NCBI RefSeq assembly: GCF_001039355.2
Contig: NW_019775180.1
Coordinates: 662,072-726,071, forward strand
Length of the DNA: 64,000 nt
Direction: 5' to 3'
Source: Lingula anatina
Taxonomy: Eukaryota > Brachiopoda > Lingulata > Lingulida > Lingulidae
Shown here: piece after piece, positions 58,651-64,000 of the stretch
Numbering within the stretch: position 1 is the stretch's first letter
Layout of the letters: every line of letters begins with the position of its first letter
Position numbers and translations under genes: made by a program
The notes under the pieces: model-generated
Databases searched by the model: none
What the model was told of the DNA's origin: nothing
What the model saw: only the letters and a program-made list of their open reading frames with translations

Positions 58651-59099
58651 AGCAGTCACACATTTCACTTTTAGAACTGTATCCAATCGTGACATCAGAT
58701 TTAATTTGCCAGGATAACCTGGAAAACAAAAAGCTAACAATATGGTCTGATAACGAGGCTCTCATATACATTTTAAACAATGCACTTCAAAGACCAACAC
58801 ATTATGATCCTTGTAAGGAAATTAGTTTTGACCTGCCTCAACAAAAATACTCACTTTAGAAGTTTAGAGCACTTCACATTCCTGGATCTCTCCATGCGGC
58901 AGCTGGTGCCTTCCCGATTTGAATTACAGAGATTCCACAAGTCAACACTGCTTGCTGCACAGGAGCCAACACCAGTACCACAAGAATGGCAGCTCAGCAA
59001 CCTGTTGAAACCTGTAGTCGTTTGGGTACAGGGGACCCAATCTGCGACGAGTCAACTTTCCATTGATCTCAAGAACCAAGCTGCCAATCGCCTCATGGC

Positions 59100-59986
59100 T
59101 GACCTAAAGAAAACCATGGAGGCAGCACTCACTCCAAGCACGTGCCACTTACGAGAAAATAGAATCCCATTTACAAGAGTTCTACGAACTGACAGGCACT
59201 TCAGCTTTTCCCAACAATCCATCTGTAACAGCACTGTTCTTCCAGTTTCTAAGCGAAAGATATAAAAAAAGTTCTCTAAAAACATTCAAATCCACCTTGA
59301 GCTAAAAATACAAAATGAAGCATCTCGACGACCCACTTCTTTTTTGTCAAGCAAGCACTAAAAGGCTTAGAAAAGCAAGAAGAATCTAATGCCACAGCAC
59401 CTCCACCTGAACACAGAGCTACGATCACCGTTCTGATGCTACAAGCCTCGATGCTAGCCATCCACTCTATTTTACGATCCAGTTATGAAATCACACTCTT
59501 CTCCACGATGTTCTTTGCTGCCTTCTATGGATTACTACGACTAGGCGAATATACAACAGGTGACTCTCAGCACACTTTACTGGTGCAGAACGTGACAATC
59601 AATTCCCCCTGAGGGCTGGGCACTTCTGTCCCCACATTTAAACATTCCAAGTCAACCTCAGTGAACAAAGTGCTTCTTAATAAACAAAACTCACCAACGT
59701 GCCCAGTAACAATGCTAGCAAATTATCAAAGAATCTGTCCAAACATGCAAAATGGATATTTCTACCTCCACGAGACCAGAACACTTCTCCTGTACACAGA
59801 CGTGAGTTCTGTAGATTTCAGAATATGTGCACTCAAGCTGCTCAACTCTCGCATCTAAACATCAAGCCACATAGCTTTCGCATTGGATGAACTACTTTAG
59901 CCGCCCAGTGCAGTCTTTCTGACCAACAGCTTAGGGACATTGGAAGGTGGAATTCAGATGCCTTCAAACAATATTTTAGATACTAA
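59100..59986 (+). pseudogene. Tyrosine recombinase of the DIRS-like element
   Basis: Near the 3' end an open frame includes FAAFYGLLRLGEYTTGDSQ, with the usual position of the first catalytic Arg. Later come LNIKPHSFRIG (the H-x-x-R box), a TGA, LSDQQLRDIGRWNSD and FKQYFRY-stop with the nucleophile-position Tyr. Several stops and frame changes inactivate it. The order of catalytic boxes identifies the YR family. Confidence 0.7.
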
Positions 59987-60348
59987 CTGCTATGCAGCAT
60001 ATAATATGGGTATCATTATCTTATGTATACAAAACATGTAGATGAACAGACTATGCTTAAATTCCTGGATACATCAGGTGAATTATCAGCTTTAATTCTA
60101 TGAAAGGCAGTATTAAGAACATGTTTTAAAATAAGCAAAAATTAGTGCCAAATCAAATGATACAAATATAATCTTTGATAACAAATGCAAAAACCGTCAA
60201 CATGTCAGCATAGACTTTTCCTTACAAGCATTCTACAAAATGTTTACACTAATAAAAGTGCTTAGTAAGAACACAAACACAATTGTAGTCTTCCTATAAT
60301 CTCGGATTTTTTTGGGTGGGGGTATAAACCTTTCTCGAGGTTTATTAT

Positions 60349-60945
60349 GGCGCTTTTTCTCCCCACTTTTTATGGTTTAAGGAAATGACACCACATTACA
60401 CAACAGAAATCAATTATTTTACCTATTAGTTTAAAAAATATAAAGGAGTTATTCATCTCTGGTAAACTGTGGCTCATAAGTGTTATAAACTGACATATAC
60501 ACCCGACAGTGGCTCCTCCTACTACACCAGAATAGACCAATAACTTATGCATGTGCGTCACGTGACACAACGCGTAATGCGCGTGAGAACACAAAACACC
60601 AGCAGATCGCTACTTTACAGAGAAGAGATAAAGTGGAGGGAGAAGTTTGTATGAAGCATCGCTCAGATGATATATTAAGTATATTCAAGAAAAGGTAAGG
60701 TGAACTTACTATGATCACTTTCTTTTACTCTCCTTCCCTCCCCATCTAACCCTCGACTCCAAATATTTTCCTACTATATTCAGCCATATGTCTACATAAT
60801 TGCGGTACTCACTTTAACAATGCTTTGGTGCTTTTTCTCCCCACCTTTTATGGTTAAAGGAAATGACACCACATTACACAATAGGAATCGATTATTTTAC
60901 CTATTAGTTTAAAAAATATAAAGGTGTTATTCATCTCTGGTAAAG
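60349..60945. repeat. About 120-bp direct repeat pair, 478 bp apart
   Basis: Copies at 60349-60466 and 60827-60945 are about 90-95% identical by eye. The interval contains CG-containing sequence (CGTCACGTGACACAACGCGT) unlike the AT-rich flanks, as in a retroelement regulatory region. Confidence 0.8.
60673..60715 (+). repeat. Direct repeat copy 2 (DIRS boundary)
   Basis: Second copy of the segment at 57405-57447, differing at one position (GGTGAAC instead of GGTTAAC). Confidence 0.8.
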
Positions 60946-61308
60946 TGCATTTACCCAAACAAGGTTGGGAATTAGAACAATGGGTTAACACCCATTGTAT
61001 TAACACGAAATTGGAAGTGACTCCAATGTCCCAAGAGTTGAAATATAACCATAAAACAGAGCAAAAAATCCCGCCTTTTTATTTTCCTCAAAAATCCGTA
61101 GCTGTTATAAATAGAAAATAAAGAACACAGCTTAAATAATAGAAGATTTATTAAACCTTTAAAATGACAAAAACACCATTTCTATCATAAGAATAGTGGG
61201 CCTCACTACCAAAGATGCTGAGGACAGAAAAGCATTCGGAACTCCTCGACAATTTCCGGCTATCTTCCGAACGCCTTGAAACTAGTCTCGGATGTATGAC
61301 AGTAAAAA

Positions 61309-61744
61309 ATGTCGCCTACGCACAACATATGTGATCAGGTCAAGAACCCGGATGGACGGCGCCGCATCACTAATGTATACCGCAATCAAAACAATATAGT
61401 TCCCCCAAAACACGTGGATCTAACAAATATGGCGTCATTCGACGAATGTATTGAATATGCACTATCTTCCTGCCCACTTTTTAAAGATCAAGACTACAAA
61501 CTACGTGAAAAACAACTGGAAACACTGAGGATATTGTTCGAAGGAAAAGACTGCGTGTCCATTTTACCAACTGGCTATGGGAAGAGCATAATTTTTCAGT
61601 TGCTGCCTTGGTTTCTCCAACATAAACTCAAGAAAAAACAACCGATGATCGTCTTGGTGGTTTCCCCACTAAACTCCCTAATACAAGACCAGATTTCAAA
61701 TTTGAGAAGAGTAGGCATAGTTGCGTGTACTATCAATATATCAG
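61309..61744 (+). CDS. RecQ-like DNA helicase, N-terminal exon (partial)
   Basis: An open exon from ATG 61309 to a donor-like gtagat at 61745. The protein has YKLREKQLETLRILFEGKDC (the Q-motif region), LPTGYGKSIIFQLLP (helicase motif I, Walker A with GYGKS) and VLVVSPLNSLIQDQISNL (motif Ia), the order and spacing of RecQ-family DEAH helicases. Met at about residue 41 (MASFDECIEYAL) is an alternative start. Motifs II to VI are not visible downstream in the window, so this is either the 5' exon of a gene with distant exons or a truncated copy. The neighbouring retroelement remnants favour a duplicated or mobile-element-associated copy. Confidence 0.65.
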
Positions 61745-63314
61745 GTAGATTCCCCTTCGTTTTCTTCCTCTTCTCTCACAGAATTTAAATCACAATATTA
61801 ATAACAAATAGGGTTATTATTGCTGCTCTTGATTTAATAACAACAACGATGAATATATAATTAAAATGAAGAAAGAATTTGTTAATAATAGTAAGAATGT
61901 ATAATTATTTATTATGCCTAAATAAACATGTCCTGTCAGGGTGCTGCCATGTTTATTATATTGGTATCTAGAGTAGTTTGCACTACTTCCAAAATGGCGA
62001 CGTCTGTCATACGGCCGAGATATGATGACGCAGGAATCAATCGACGGTGAGCCGAGTGGACAGAAGAGGTCACACCAAAGACAGTCGTGGCACAAAGAGG
62101 AGGATACAGGATGCCCAGGAAGAGTGTCTGAGGGAAATCAGTGACAGCTTGAGGGCCAACATGCAGCTGCTAAAGGCCAACCGAAGCCATGATAGCACAC
62201 CAATGTGTATATTGGACAGATAGCAAAGAGGTTTATTGCAGGTTATGTCAGGTAGGTTGTCAAAAGCTCCCAAGTCTTTCTGGCAAACAGGGTTGTTTCA
62301 AATAATACAAAAGCCAACCCCCACAATGAGGCTTGAAGTCATATAATATCTAAAGTTCAAGAGTAATGAATGATATAGAGCTGTTACAACTGATCAGTGG
62401 GTCTGTTTATTTTGATTATCTATTATTGAAAAAATATATACATCTGATTTAGAGCCAAAAATATTACAAGTTTTCCATATTGAGGTTTTAGCAGCAAGTT
62501 CTGAAAAATCAGAAAACAGATAAAGACCCTGTATTACCTAGTATTTAGACATAAAAGGATGCATTACAAAGTGGTTTACTATGTACTTTGTCTCTTACAA
62601 TGTGTCTCTTTTAATGTGTAATTCTACTGATTGCAGTATGACTCTATAATTTAAAGAGGCCAAACATTATAAACCATATCTATCCACATAATCTAACCTA
62701 CACTAAGATGAGATTTATGACCAGCAATATCCTCAAGGGCAGATGAAGCCTCCAATAAAAGGCTTAGGTTATAATGACCAGGATGGAAGCTGCATCTATT
62801 CTGCACTTTGCAGAGTCCCCCAGTTCCAGCTGCATATGTAAACATGAAGTGGAATGTGTGTATGTCCTGGAACTATAAATAAAGACCACCATCATTCATG
62901 AAAATATCATTAAACATAGAGCAGAGAAAGAGGAATATAACACATCTAAAGTATGCAACTTGAGGAAGGGCAGGGGATATAAGGAAGCATGGAAAATTTT
63001 ATCAAATTCAATTTATTCTAAAAGGTCTGGTACACTTAAAAACAGTATGTGGTGGAAGTTAAACTGCTACCACTGACCTAAATATCATCAGAGGCTTTCT
63101 TTTCCTTAAAACAAGGTTATAAATGTTATTGGGGTTTTATTTACTAAGACTACACAAATTGGCCTTTCACTGAACAAGGTGCCTTTACAATCCAATAACA
63201 TACAAAAACATTAAAGAGTGAGGCCTTATCCAGAAGCAAATATCCTACAGTTAAATTTAATATAATCCCAACTAAACCTTAATTCATTGTGTGACACCAG
63301 TCTGTCTGCAAGCA
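61745..63314. other. Intergenic or intronic region with a small coding-like fragment
   Basis: AT-rich with no complete gene. At 61994 an ATG in good context (AAAATGGCG) opens 18 codons ending at gtgagc (62047). At 62063-62222 a frame reads RGTKRRIQDAQEECLREISD...LRANMQLLKANR before a TAG; it looks like a helical C-terminus of a Myb/SANT-type transposon protein. The two cannot be joined directly because only about 16 bp lie between them. Confidence 0.35.
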
Positions 63315-63660
63315 TCAGGTTGGGTGATGTGAATGTTGCTGCTGCTGCAGATGTTCTTGAAATTGCATGGCTGCCTGAATCTGATCTCCAGAACAATATT
63401 CCTAAAATGTGGAAAAAAAGCAATCCGTACATCATTATCCATTACAACGTGTCATCCTTACTTTTTTTACTATTCTGAGTGTGAGCTGACCATCCCAAAA
63501 ATATCTTATGACTCTAATGTTTTGTTTATGCAAAATAATTTAAATAAAGACCTATATCTGGTGAATACCTGTAAGAAGACTGTGGCCAAGTTCCCCAGTC
63601 TCGGGTTGGCAGACTTACTAAATCTGAGCATGCACTCTACCACTGGAAGACTGGCAACTT
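63315..63660 (-). CDS. Last two exons of an unidentified minus-strand gene (5' part beyond window)
   Basis: Minus-strand exon 63660-63569 (acceptor TTTTGTTCCAG, donor gtattc) joins in phase 0 to 63401-63315 (acceptor ACATTTTAG). The encoded end reads VASLPVVECMLRFSKSANPR...LATVFLQ, then EYCSGDQIQAAMQFQEHLQQ, a short Gln/His-rich tail and TGA at 63315. Both exons are open in the same joined frame, with good splice sites. The amphipathic helical character resembles the end of an alpha-solenoid, but I do not recognise the family. Upstream exons are not visible up to 64000. Confidence 0.5.
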
Positions 63661-64000
63661 CTGGAACAAAACATAAACCAGGGCATAGTTGCTGAAGTTC
63701 TAATCTTTACGCCGGGATTTGATATACACATAAATATGACAAAATTGCATACATATATTACAAGTAATATATTTTAACCTCAAATAGGAATTTATAAGTC
63801 ATAATAATGGGTAAGGTCTAAAAAGCCATACATTCTCCTTTTAGCAAATAATTGTTTTAGGATGAAAGCTTTTCATGTATCATTTGTTTAAAAAAAGGAA
63901 ATGTTAGTTAATGTTTTAATAATTGCATGAATACGTAAATCATGATAATATATGTACAAGTGCTCCTTCAATAGGCCATGATTATTTCAATTTAGTAATA
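63661..64000. other. Right-edge sequence, probably intron
   Basis: AT-rich with no ORF. Most simply it is an intron of the minus-strand gene whose last exons end at 63660. Confidence 0.35.

Larger units (their letters stand above)
56563..59986 (+). mobile_element. Degenerate DIRS-type (tyrosine recombinase) retroelement(s)
   Basis: In plus-strand order: a gag-like ORF (56563-57072), a reverse transcriptase N-terminal fragment (57195-57350), a second gag-like ORF (57443-57919), RT C-terminus and RNase H fragments (about 57950-58650), and a tyrosine recombinase (about 59130-59986). The two gag-like ORFs imply at least two elements, the left one truncated at about 57400. Frameshifts, stops and an internal RT deletion show that it is inactive. 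The YR at the 3' end and the DIRS-like RT separate it from LTR and LINE elements. Confidence 0.8.
59990..61308. other. Repeat-derived intergenic DNA with a spaced direct repeat
   Basis: No gene. It holds two copies of a roughly 120-bp sequence at about 60349-60466 and 60827-60945 (offset about 478 bp, sharing GGAAATGACACCACATTACA and TTAGTTTAAAAAATATAAAG), and the second copy of the 43-bp DIRS boundary repeat at 60673-60715. This may be the terminal or 5' region of a further, mostly missing DIRS copy. Confidence 0.6.

Noticed and set aside
1-64000. CRISPR arrays, bacterial operons, rRNA or tRNA genes
   Set aside because: None recognised. The split genes and transposons show an animal nuclear genome.

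Overview
The window is nuclear DNA from an animal: AT-rich, intron-rich genes with GT/AG splice sites, many microsatellites, MITEs, mariner-like, non-LTR and DIRS-like elements, and one assembly gap (991 N, 37926-38916). The gene set (MTG1, DOHH, C9orf72, SVEP1) fits a bilaterian invertebrate, probably marine. I cannot fix the phylum from sequence alone.

Layout. (1) 742-5169, plus strand: MTG1, a mitochondrial ribosome-assembly GTPase, rebuilt as 11 exons (321 aa). (2) 8191-6421, minus strand: DOHH, deoxyhypusine hydroxylase, four exons (303 aa), tail-to-tail with MTG1. (3) About 8230-9091: a compact divergent 5' region with a candidate noncoding first exon, followed by a small two-helix membrane ORF (9092-9364). 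(4) 9976-15874, plus strand: the C9orf72 DENN-protein orthologue, eight coding exons (529 aa), with an acidic N-terminal extension. (5) 15875-20110: intergenic, with a perfect 354-bp tandem duplication. (6) 20111-52529, plus strand: SVEP1, a very large secreted or matrix adhesion protein of at least 35 exons and about 4,300 visible residues. It runs vWA, EGF/ephrin-like, CCP x3, HYR x2, CCP, a linker with a furin-type site, ephrin-like x3, EGF x6, pentraxin (N-terminal part missing near the gap), CCP x2, then 41 CCP modules in one 7,170-bp exon, CCP x3, EGF x3 and a basic tail. (7) 52530-61300: intergenic DNA with a MADF-like pseudogene and broken DIRS-type retroelements. (8) 61309-61744: a RecQ-like helicase N-terminal exon. 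(9) 63660-63315, minus strand: the last two exons of an unidentified gene that enters from the right edge.

The genes do not form a pathway. MTG1 and DOHH are housekeeping translation-related enzymes. C9orf72 acts in autophagy and lysosome regulation. SVEP1 is extracellular. The most distinctive content is the expanded single-exon CCP array of SVEP1, the MITE families in MTG1 and C9orf72 introns, and the nested transposons beside the SVEP1 assembly gap. I found no clearly new multi-gene system. The least explained items are the small membrane ORF beside C9orf72, the orphan RecQ-like exon, and the unidentified right-edge gene.
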